Positions 51,780 through 62,094 of a DNA stretch of 64,000 nucleotides are shown piece by piece. The DNA comes from Lepiota brunneoincarnata (Eukaryota; Basidiomycota; Agaricomycetes; Agaricales; Agaricaceae), in assembly GCA_023014365.1 (NCBI GenBank), contig JAEBUN010000001.1, forward strand, positions 1,426,001 to 1,490,000. The letters are read 5' to 3'. The notes beneath the pieces were generated by a model. The model ran no database searches, had not been told where the DNA came from, and was given only the letters and a program-made list of their open reading frames with translations. Positions within the stretch are counted from its first letter, which is position 1, and each line of letters begins with the position of its first letter. Both the position numbers and the translations under genes were made by a program.

Positions 51780-52573
51780 GGTAAAGTGTGGTCAATGGTC
51801 AGGAGCGGAAAAGGAACAAGCTCAAGGAGAATCGACCTTGTCCTTAAGTGCTTCCGGCGTTATTAAAGTGACAAATAAAGATCCCAATTTCGAGATCGTG
51901 CCGGTAGTTACAGATGCAGGAGGTACCCGATTGGGAGAACTGACCAGCTCGAGTCGAACTGGTGTTGTAATCGTTTGCCTGCCTAGTTTGTACACTTCTT
52001 ATTCCTACAATGGTCTCGACTACTGTGACGATATAACGTATAGCTACAGTCACAGTATAGCCCTGAGGATCAGAACAGTCGAATGCCGGATTACCCATGT
52101 GGGAGGCTAGGGGTATTTTTGTGGTCAACATCTTCCATACCGGAAACTATCTTGAACGCCATCTTGCCTCGTCCGGGTCCCCGACCTTTCGGAACTACCT
52201 CCGTGTAACGAATAAGTCCGTAAATGCCTTTTTTTGACACTCTCTTGGGCCATCTCAGGGTCGATGCATAGAGTGAAATCGGGACAACGTGGAAGATAAA
52301 TCTTGTGACTTCAAACAGGCAGGTTTCTTTTCGTTTTGGCATTGGCATTGGCATGGCATGGCATAACAAGAGATCATTGTGGTACAGATGTTGTCGGCAT
52401 TCAGCGCGAGGGAGCCACCAACACTAGTGCGGAGCCCCGGCTATCTTCGTCAATTGACTCGTGGTTCTCTGCGTTTTCTGCTGTATGTTTCCCCGATGAT
52501 CAGAGAAGTTCCACAACCCAACGGGATGGAAAGCTTGTCGATTGGCCCGGCCAACTCGACTACTCAAGGGAAA

Positions 52574-52596
52574 AATAATAATAATAATAATAATAG
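52574..52596. repeat. AAT trinucleotide microsatellite
   Basis: About seven AAT units followed by degenerate AGTAAC and AGTAAT copies. Confidence 0.8.
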
Positions 52597-52746
52597 TAAC
52601 AGTAATACAGAACATGGATGAGCTGGCAATAACAACCCCCAACTCGCGCAATGCCAGTGACATCGAGCAGGGGTGAGTTCATTCTCCACGGGATGGCTTC
52701 TTGAGCAACAGCATTATCAGCATCATCCACCGCATGTCTGGGGAGA

Positions 52747-52772
52747 CCCCCCCCCCCCCCCCCCCCCCCCCC
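52747..52772. repeat. Poly-C run of 26
   Basis: Twenty-six consecutive C on the plus strand, then AGA and seven more C. G-runs on the minus strand could form G-quadruplex structure. Length in the assembly is probably imprecise. Confidence 0.9.
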
Positions 52773-55038
52773 AGACCCCCCCACAATAGCAATACTCCGT
52801 TCTAGGGGGGACAGACTGCAGGGACGCAGGGTCTGTTCCCACTTGTGACATTTCATCCGTCCCGAATCAGTGATTGCACATAAATTATAAAGTAACCGGC
52901 TAGTTGCCTTTTGTGACCGGGGGCCTGGCAAATCGAATCCTTGATGCAGCTTCCTGCGAGGCAGGTAGGGGGAAAGCCCGTGTTCTTTTGGGCGTTATAC
53001 ATCCCCAGTTATGATACGCGAGCCTGAAGGAGTGAAGTGACTAGGAGCAAGGATCTGATTAGAAGAAATTTCTGCAAGCGTCTTGTTCCTTCACTCGACA
53101 AAGGTGGCGGCCTCATTCCCTCAAAGTGTAACGAATCAGCGGGAAGTCTCCGGATTTGTGGCGCAGCACGTAAAAGTTGAGAAGAAAATAATCGGCAGCC
53201 CTTACGCGCGCCGTAGCAAATTTTCGACCGATTGCGAAGGTACGTTTGAGATGAAAAGATGTTTGCGTATGAACGTGTTGAAGCGTGCGTCTTGGGGGTG
53301 TGCAATCATCCGCGGAAGGCGGTTCAAAGTGTCTATATTCGGCGTAACTTTTCACAGCTTTCTGAACTTTCCACTCTGTCGGTACCATCTTGAAGCTAAT
53401 CTTCACTGCACAGTTCCAAGGCAAAATAGGTATTTGGGTTGGCACTAAAATACAATGTGCGCCCGATGACAACAAAAACGAGTTGTTATGAACGCATGAG
53501 TGATGGCTCCATTCCCGCTTACCCTATCCCTGAGCAATAACCAGAAATACAACCATCATCAACATAGAGGGCCTTAAGTCCACATACCGTAACGTAGGTC
53601 AAGCGCTGAGCGAGTGCCACAATCAGTCAAGTGGGATTCTGAGATCATTGTGTGGTCGCTTGCAAAAGAGGGATGTGATCAGAATCTGGGTGATAGCGAA
53701 ATGCTTGGCTGCCTCAGAAAGGCCGGCAGAGGAGACACCCCTGATCAAACCCTGTGACAAGTTCTTTGACACCTCAGAGCACTCGAAGCACCTCATCGAA
53801 TGAATACTGGTGGGAACGAATAGAGCTTCTGAACGAGGCACCAGAAGCATGGCGGGTTATGATGGGGTATCCCTGGACCTGGACGTTCCTGCGACTTCAT
53901 AGGAGTGTGTAGATGATAGCCATCTGCGGACAGCAACCTCGAGGAATAATAGAAGTTGTTCGTAGTAGTAGCACCACCAAGCAGAATTCTGGGCTGCGAG
54001 TAGTGGAAATACGGATCACAATAAATTCTGGGCGATTTCCATATTTGTTTGCTTGGTGCTCGATCATGTCCACGTGTCTAGAAGACCTCGTTTCGGGGAT
54101 ATTTGGGAGGGGGCACCCAATCCAACGGAGACATATTGCAGAAAACAAGTGTCCTTTTGGCTCTTCTCTCTCACGAATTCTGGCTAGAGGCGCAGCCTAA
54201 GCCATTCACACGCTCCCCTGCGGCCGACGAAGCCACTTGCAGCCACTGAGAGAACCAAGGTCTTGTCGCGACGCCGTCGAGACCGCGATTCTATTCCTCG
54301 ATTTGCCAGCGCACTGGGACTGCAGTTTTGGACCTCGCGATTCTTGATTGACAAGGTCGCTCTCCGAACTCTGATCCCATCAGCTGCTTTGTTTTTTTTT
54401 GCAATAGGCGAGGCCAGCCACCGAATGACCTGGAGCGGGGTGGCAACAGAACCTGGAGAATGAGCTATGCAAGGATCTGCAGATGCGAGAAGTGGATAGA
54501 TCCGCACGTCGAAAGCGTATCATAGCAATAGATCATATTTGCAGTTTAGAATGCGGGGGACAGTTGCCGTAAGATAAATACGTTGGTTGTGGGCGGCCGA
54601 AACAAAATGACAGGCCAACGGCAGCAAGTGAGAGTGAGCAGAATTAGACGTTAAGTCGTGACACGTCGCTTGCCATGCGCAGCTGCGAGCAAGAACTGTG
54701 GCTGAGGAACACCGAAGTTGAAATAAAAAAAAAAACAGACAAGCAAACAAACAAACAAGCAAATGCTTGGCTGACAACCAGAGCACGCCAAACAAATACA
54801 AATATGACGTCGAACGAGACGCCCTCCTTCGGCGTGTTCGTCCTGGTTTGCTACTGACCTTCGCGGATCTCCTCGCTCATCTCATCCCTCTGAACAAAGA
54901 TCATCCGAGGAGCACTTTCTTTTTCTCGCGCATAAGCCACAGCTCTCTTCGCCACACGTCAGTAGCAATGCTTCTCTCGGTTTCTACCCGGGCCAGCGAA
55001 TTCACAAAGTGGGAGGCAGTTTCCCATCGGTATTCATC

Positions 55039-57214
55039 ATGAAGTCCAACCAGGAAGAAAATACCGAGTTGTCAGCAACATCTCCTGCAGATGAATCCGA
55101 CGCTGCATTATCGCCTACGATAGAACCCGAACCCATCCCTGGAATAGACGGCACGCCGGTGCGATGTGCGTCTCTTTGGGTTCCCCCTTTTTCGAACTTT
55201 GAGAGATAATGTATTCTGGTCCATACATCATATGATTTACAGGGTACGACGTATGTGCTCTATCCCCTTCAGTCAATAGCCCCACAAAAATCCACTGCGG
55301 CGTTGCAGGCAGACAGGACAGAACCATACACTCGCATCACACCTTTCCAAGAAAAACATGATACAAGCATCGAGTAAGTTCCTGTGGCTCCAACAGTGTC
55401 AATTCCTTGACTTCTTCGGTTCGTGGTGCCAGGTTTTTCTACAAACCCCTAACCCTCTCAGCCTTGGCATGTGCATTGATCCTGCTTGCCTACGTTGCTA
55501 TGACCCAAGATGTCCTCGAAGAAGGACGCGACAAACGGCGCGTGTAAGTCGCTCACAACGTCAAGTTATTTCTGAATCCGACTCGATCAATCAGTGGTGT
55601 CTATGCTGCGATTGCTGCATTCCTGACCTTCTCAATGATCCAATTTCGAGATGGTCCTTTCATTCGTCCCCATCCGGCCTTCTGGCGCGTTGTCCTTGGT
55701 GTTAATCTTCTTTACGAATTAGCCCTTGTATTTCTGCTCTTCCAAGATCTCCACACAGCCCGCAAGATGATGACCCTTATCGATCCTAAACTGAATGTTC
55801 CTCCCCCAGAAAAGAGCTATGCCGAGGACTGTGCTCTTACCGCTAGAAATCTTTGGGTTAGTTCGCTCCACGACTTCTGAGAGAGACTAACATAGGTAAC
55901 TCGTGATATCATGCCCCCTCAGAATGCGCTTGATATATTTTGCATCGCTCACGCTCTCGGCTGGTTCGGAAAAGCCATGATCTTACGTGATTATTGGTTC
56001 TGTTGGGTGAGTGACATGACCGAGGATTTACCCAATCTCGCATATAGTGTGCTCACTCCTGCTCCCATAAACAGATCCTGAGCATCGCTTTTGAGCTCGC
56101 AGAATATAGCTTACAACATCAGCTGCCTAATTTCGCTGAGGTACATACCAAGCCAAGCGTGACCATTGATCGAGTCTCACCCTTGCATGACAGTGCTGGT
56201 GGGATCACGTACAGCTGTTCTTTCTGACAGTGGAACTTCATCTTACCGGTTCTGTTAGTGGCTGCTCGATGTCCTTATCTGCAACTGGATAGGGACATAT
56301 TTAGGTCAGGACAGCCGAATTCAGCCTGAGCCGCATGTTTGACATTTCCTCTCAGGCATGAAAACATGTCAATACTTTGAGGTCAAGGTATACATTCCCT
56401 AAACCAATGCCTACGGGTGGACTAGCCGTGACGTTTCGTTTCACTAGCCCTACTCATGGCGTGGCTTTCGGCAAACCCGAGGAATTCGACCGAAAATGAA
56501 ACGGGTTCTCAGCCAATTCTCGCCCCATGATTTCACTGCGTTCAAATGGGGAACAGCCACCGATTTCCTGCATTATTCGACCGTGGTTCTCTTACTTCTG
56601 GTATTCTTAGCCGCTGAGCTCAACCCGTTCTATCTAAAGGCCCGTGTCTATGTTGTATCTCCCTGGCGACAATGATCAACTTTTGTTACAGAGTTTGTTA
56701 TGGATGGAACCCGACCACCCCATCGTCATTCTCCGGCTGACCTTTGTATTCCTCTGTGGTCTTCCCGCTGTGCGTGAGTTACACCAATACATCAGTGACC
56801 CAAGGTGCGGTGCCTATGTATTTCGCTTAAGAACTTCCGTGATTGACATTCGGCCGTTGATGATGCGCGCTCGCGTAACCCTGTAACCCAACCTGAAGGC
56901 GCGCGGTCAGGATGGGCCAACATGTCTGGCTTCTCCTTGCCACGATCGTGACGGAACTGCTGGTCATTACGAAATGGAGCAAAGGGATGTTTCCTGAACC
57001 CTTACCTACATGGGTCAAATGGGGGTGGACTGCAACTGCGATGTTGTTAGTTCTGTACCCTATACGACAAGTGAGTGTGGAATGATGTCTCTAGCGGTAT
57101 TCTATGGGGCCGTTAATAACTCGCTTCTTCCATTAGTTTGGAATACCTAGTGCGAGAAGATACATCCGGAAACGGAAACAGCGCAAGGTGACGAAAGTGG
57201 GGAAGAGACAGTGA
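55039..57214 (+). CDS. Phosphatidylserine synthase, base-exchange type (PTDSS family)
   Basis: ATG 55039 starts a disordered acidic N-terminus. The membrane core follows: FFYKPLTLSALACALILLAY, RDGPFIRPHPAFWRVVLGVN, YAEDCALTARNLWNALDIFC with [38 protein letters not shown] with AECWWDHWILDVLICNWIG, YLGMKTCQYFEVKPYSWRGF, KRVLSQFSPHDFTAFKW, FLAAELNPFYLKSLLWM and VRELHQYISDP, ending RKVTKVGKRQ at TGA 57212-57214. The [20 protein letters not shown] and H-A-L-G-W blocks match animal PTDSS1/2, which exchange the head group of PC or PE for serine at ER membranes. They do not match the CDP-diacylglycerol-dependent Cho1 enzyme of yeast. About nine introns; intron positions are at W|N, W|I and similar codons. 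One surplus A in the run 55352-55356 breaks the frame. Confidence 0.9.
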
Positions 57215-60200
57215 GGAAATTGGAAGGTATAATGATACAGAGGGTAATGCGGGGTCCTCAGATTTGTAGTGATGGTCGAGAGGTCTGTCGTCATCACATT
57301 GCCTCGTGTAATTCTATTATTGCTTTTCTACTCTTAATTACTCGTCGTAAGGAGGAAATGCGACTGGAACTCACCAACGCATATATGTAAATGTGCAATA
57401 TTTAGTAATTTCTCCACAGGGGATATTTCCCTCTTTGTTGATATTGCAATCAAGGATTTTAGCCGCTGCCGCGACTTGTTCCTACTGCCAGGAATTCAAC
57501 GTTCAACGCAAGTCGTGGGGGGGGGGGGGGTTTGTAGCTGAACGGGGATCAAAGGGTCCAAGTCCGCCGAGTCAGGATTTATGTAGGCAACCCTTACTTA
57601 TTTTATGATTATGATTACCATCATTCTGGGTATCTCATCGTGCATCATGGGCGAGATGAGTAAGGGAAATATCGAGGCCTGAGAGAGGTACTTGAAACAT
57701 CAAAGGAAGGGGGAAGGGGGGGTGCGAGTTCAGAGGGGGATGTGGAAAATAGGGTAGTTTTGTTCGTCGTTGGCTAGTTTTACGCCGCGGTCTCACAAGG
57801 CAGGGGATAGCCCAGTGCCCAGATGCTTCGGGGGGCAGTGCTGTAGCGCTGAGGAGGTATATTCTCTTCACGGAGAGAGTGATGGATCGAACGAAGTTTC
57901 TTTATTTACAACTCTGTGATGGGATCGCGGGGTGGACGGATATGGCCTGGGGAAAGGGAAGGGGGGAAGGGGGTAGCTGTATCTGCATGGGTCCTTTACA
58001 AAACAATGCAATGCGCCTGGGGGGTAGAAATCTATCTTATCATCGGGAGCTCTTGAAGTCGACATGGCTTGTTCGGAGGCAAAAAAAAAATAGAGTAGTG
58101 ACCTTAGGCCGGTGCCTTTATCGGCCCAAGCGCTGGTGGAAAGCACCTATGAACTGGGTTTTGGGGTGCTTTTCTCTCCGTCTGGTCCTAATCTCCGATT
58201 CGTCGGGAGTTGGGTCTCCCCCCTCCCCAAGTCACCGTAGTGACAGCCTCCCCCCCCACCCACCCCTGTCAGTGCTACGTGTTTGGCCTGCTCTTGTGTG
58301 GATTGAACGTCGAGTGTGCGTAGGGGTTTTTTTTTTTTTGAGTTTGGGGAATGGTGGAAAGGGTTTGAATGGGGAATGTGTGTCAAGAGCTAATCAGGTA
58401 CCGGATTCCTCCCTCCACGCTGTGAACAAACAAGTTGTGTCATTGGGAAGCCCGGACTTTTTGAAAAAGGGTCTGGACCGTCGGGTTTGGTCTTTTGCTT
58501 CTGTGTTATCTCTGACTCTCTGAGACACTTCGCGATCGCCGAGGCGTGTTATTCATAGAAACGAAGCGTGTATTCAAACTTCCCCGAGATAATTCTATGG
58601 AGAAGTAAAGGGAGAACTCGGGGAGAGGGATGAGTCAGTATGGTCACAGGGGAAGACGGGAGGAGGTTCATGCGGCTATTGATATATACCATAATGTAGT
58701 GCAACACGATGGTATTAATTGTACCTAGACTGATTACCACTTAGATGCTAACCCACTGCTAGAATTTGATGGAGGACAACATTATGTTCCGTGAAGGGAT
58801 TAGTGCGTGCGGGTAGAATACAATCGCCGTGAGCTGGTGCGGCGGCAAATGACGCGCACTACTCGAAGGCCCTAGAATAACCTGCCCTGGCTAAAGGAGT
58901 CCAGAGAATGGCGATCGTATAGGATGCAACCGTGAGAAAATTATTGGCAAGAAGCTCGGAATTCGAAGCAGGCTTGGATGGGAGCGCGGTGAACCATGAG
59001 AAAGGGTGCTGCATTGTTGGATTGGCGGAGTCCGAATTGCTCGTACATAAGACCTGATTCGCCGGAAGCGCTATGGTACCGGGCTTCCAAGAGAGAAGCA
59101 GTTTGGAGGCCAGGAACATTATGCAACATACGGGAGTAGGAAGAATCGTCGGAGGAAGGAAGAGCCAAAAAGAATATTTTTATTAGATTATCAGAATCAG
59201 AAACCACGAGTGATACGGACAGGACAGGACTGCAGAGGAGAGGAGCGAGGCCGAAAATCGCACTGGAGAGACAGCAATCTGAGTTTCATTGACGTTAGCG
59301 TCATGTGCCGTCCCCCTGGGCTAGTTCACGGGTCGGGGGCAGTCCTGGCAGGGTGGGTTAAATTCCTCGGTTCATTCCACGTTTGGCCACAGCAATTGGC
59401 ATGCGGTGGTTTGCGATAAGATGTCTCGCAGGATCTGACAGTAGCCACAAGTTTATAAATCAGTCCCCGACTGCTTTGCCCAACGCATCAGCTCAAGGGT
59501 TACACTCGTTGAGTCGCCAAAGGCTATCGTCTTACCATTGTTTCTATCCTTTCCGGAGTAGAAATTCTGGTTCAGAACCGAGTTTGTTGACAGACAGTTG
59601 TGTGAGGGACGCACGGGGGTCCTAGGACCCCGGGCCGTACGTTACGTACCATCATGAAACCTGGTAAGGCTCGATCGGATGAAATGGCGCCGGTGCTCGC
59701 CATGCCTCGTGTGGGATGCAGTATAGGAACGGACGGTGTGTGAAAGAAGCCAGAAATATGATAGGCAAGAAAAAAAAAAAAAAAGAGCAGGCATCCAACA
59801 GTCCATCTGCATGTGCTATTTTGGGATGCCGTTCTGCTCTGATCAAATCAGATCAAAAAGACCGAGTCGGAGTCGGAGCCTGGAGGAAGTGGGAAATGGA
59901 AATGATTTTATGCTGCCCTGTGAGGTTCCTTGGCCTGTTTTTGGAAGTAGATAATGGCACAGAAGTTTCGATTCCGATAAGTTCCCCACACGGGCGCCGG
60001 ATTTGGGTAGATGAGTAAAGCCTGGCATCATGCTGGCAGCTGCAGGGCTTTTGGGATATGTGACGATTGGGCCAGGGTTGCGTTTACGGAAGAATCAGGG
60101 TTAAAAGGTTGAGAGATTGGGTCTTTGCCACCGGAGGGCATTTTCTGAAGAAGACGAAGGTATCGGGCGGGATGATATATGGTCGGATTTGGACGCGATG

Positions 60201-60601
60201 GGGAGGATGAAGGAGTCGAGTTGACTATGTATGTATGAACATTCAATTAGTCCAAGCAGGCCCCCTGCTACCACTGCCGTGACCGGCTCAGATCCGGGGC
60301 ATTCAGAAAGTCCGACGGCGTGATCTGCTGCAAAGTGACGGTTGGAATTGCCCTTTGTTTCCGTCGGTGTTGATGCCGCTTTCATGCGTGGCTTGGTGTC
60401 GGATTGTGGGTGAGATAAGGGGCCTTTCGGAGCGCCTGCCGCCACAGGGTGTCGGGGATAAGAGAGTGAAGATGAGTATTATTTGGTTATTGCCATGAGG
60501 ACCAAACAGTATTTGTCAGCGAAGCACGACCCACAGCCACAGCAGCACCTTCGGTCGCCACCATCATCCTCATTCCAGTCCACCCTTGATATTGCTCCAA
60601 A
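57215..60601. other. Long intergenic stretch with purine-rich tracts
   Basis: No gene is supported. The plus strand is rich in GGGGAAGGG-type tracts (57700-58000) and contains a G run at 57517-57530 and an A run of 15 at 59770-59784. ORFs here, including a 214-codon plus ORF at 57879-58523, are low in complexity and have no family features or matching exons. The C-rich part before 60602 is probably the KIN17 leader. Confidence 0.45.
57517..57530. repeat. Poly-G run of 14
   Basis: Fourteen G in a row on the plus strand in intergenic DNA. Confidence 0.9.
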
Positions 60602-61718
60602 ATGCCGCGTGCAGAAGGTCAGTTCTCAGTAATTGGTATGGGGCTTCCTGGCTTACCCTATTGAATAGTTGGCACACCAAAGTATATCGCTAATAAGATG
60701 AAATCAAAGGGCCTGCAGCGCCTGCGATGGTATTGTCAAGTTTGCCAGAAACAGTGCCGGGACGAGAACGGCTTCAAGTGCCATGCGCAATCTGAGGCGC
60801 ACTTGAGGCAGATGCTCGTGGTTGGAGAGCATGCTGGTAGTCATATTGCCAGCTTTTCGGCGCAGTTCCAGTCTGAGTTCGTGTCGTTGCTATCGCGAAG
60901 GTGAGTGCTGGCACTGAGCACGCCCCATGATTGTCCTTGACTTATGTGGCGTAGGTTTGGCACAAAACGTGTGCTAGCCAATCGGGTTTACCAGGAGTTC
61001 ATTTCAGATAAAAACCATTTACACATGAATGCGACTCGTTGGGTGACCTTGACTGAGTTTGTAAAGCATCTGGGAAGGAGTGGGATCGCACGAGTAGACG
61101 AGACAGAGAAGGGTTGGTTTCTTGCATGGATTGATAACTCCCCGAAGGCATTAGCCAAGGCGGTACGCTCGTTTCCCTCCGTTTGCTTTCCTCAAGAAAT
61201 GTTCATCTTTCCAACTTACAGGAGGCTAGCATGAAGAAAGAACGTGCGACTACCTCTGACGAGGCTCGTGAGCGAATGTTGATCACGGAGCAAATCGAGC
61301 GAGCAAGGGCTGAAGCCGGTGAAGGAGAGTCTTCAGGATCCGAATCTGCATCTCCTGTGGATGAGGGATTAAAGCGAGACGAAGGCGAGAAGGTTGTCCT
61401 ATCCTTGTCAGCAAAACCTGCGGCAGCAACAACGGCAGCAAACGGCAGCGACATCTGCACCCACCTCCGGCTCGGCCACTGTTGTAGGTCTGAAGTTGAA
61501 TCCCCTGAAACCTGGTATCAACCCCCTCAAGGCAAACCCCTTGAAGCGGCCAAACGTTTTCAAGGCTGCGGCCGCAACCTCGAGTTCAGGGTGGTGATGG
61601 CGATAAGGTCAATGAGAAGAAGCGTCCCGCGCCTTCGATGACTGCTGCTGAGAGATTAATATTGGAGGATCAAGAGCGGAAAAGAAGACGAATGGAGAGG
61701 GAGAGCACGACTTCATAA
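60602..61718 (+). CDS. KIN17 (Rts2-like) zinc-finger RNA/DNA-binding protein
   Basis: The model starts join(60602..60617,60669..60900,60955..61162,61222..61718). After MPRAEVGTPKYIANKMKSKG comes the C2H2 finger CQVCQKQCRDENGFKCHAQS followed by EAH, then the Kin17 winged-helix domain with RRFGTKRVLANRVYQEFISD, HLHMNATRWVTLTEFVKHLG and RVDETEKGWFLAWID, then a helical EEARERMLxxEQIERA-like region and a basic C-terminus ending KRRRMERES. KIN17 proteins bind curved DNA and RNA and associate with spliceosomes and DNA replication or rep repair complexes. The tail is readable only by two one-base steps, near 61450 and near 61590, both surplus bases in a low-complexity part. The zinc finger and winged helix are intact, which supports a working gene. 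Confidence 0.92.
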
Positions 61719-62094
61719 TGTTACAGCTTGCGTCCACTCTACATCGCATATGTATAATGTGTTTATTTGGTACATAATGGATAAAATATTTCTAAGTCAT
61801 TATCAGGGGATGAGGAGTGACGGCATTGATGGTCCGATTTCAGTGATGTGCGGGCCGTGTGTGTACCCACTAGCTGGCAATAGCTTAAAAAAAAAATGAG
61901 GCTAAAGTTTGCAAGTCACTGCCTCATCGACCACGCCATTGGGACCCATAATATTCACATTCCACGGCTGAACCATACTTCAACGGGACGTGACTCGACC
62001 CTGCACTTGATTCGGTAAAGGATTCTCGCTCCTTTTGCGCCATAGGCTAACATAAAAATGTCTGCTGCGGCCAGCGGCTTGCACAGATATCGCT
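61719..62094. promoter_or_regulatory. KIN17 3' end and GH5 leader with an overlapping upstream ORF
   Basis: A short AT-rich part after 61718 suits a 3' UTR. An ATG at 62058 opens a 21-codon ORF in another frame that runs past the main ATG at 62095 and stops at TGA 62121-62123. It could act as an uORF. Alternatively, it is the true start and one base is surplus. Confidence 0.35.

Larger units (their letters stand above)
51780..55038. other. Gene-poor stretch with simple repeats
   Basis: Apart from the AAT microsatellite and the poly-C run listed separately, I see no supported gene. Overlapping ORFs at 53083-53475 and 54184-54507 on the two strands are mirror images without motifs. The stretch 54720-54770 is a purine-rich AAAC-type simple sequence (CAAACAAACAAACAAGCAAA). 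Confidence 0.45.

Noticed and set aside
51706..52110. 134-codon plus ORF beside the Zn2Cys6 gene
   Set aside because: It starts antisense to exon 1 of the transcription factor and shows no family features.
57879..58523. 214-codon plus-strand ORF
   Set aside because: It is low-complexity purine-rich sequence without motifs, and its codons look random. Probably chance.
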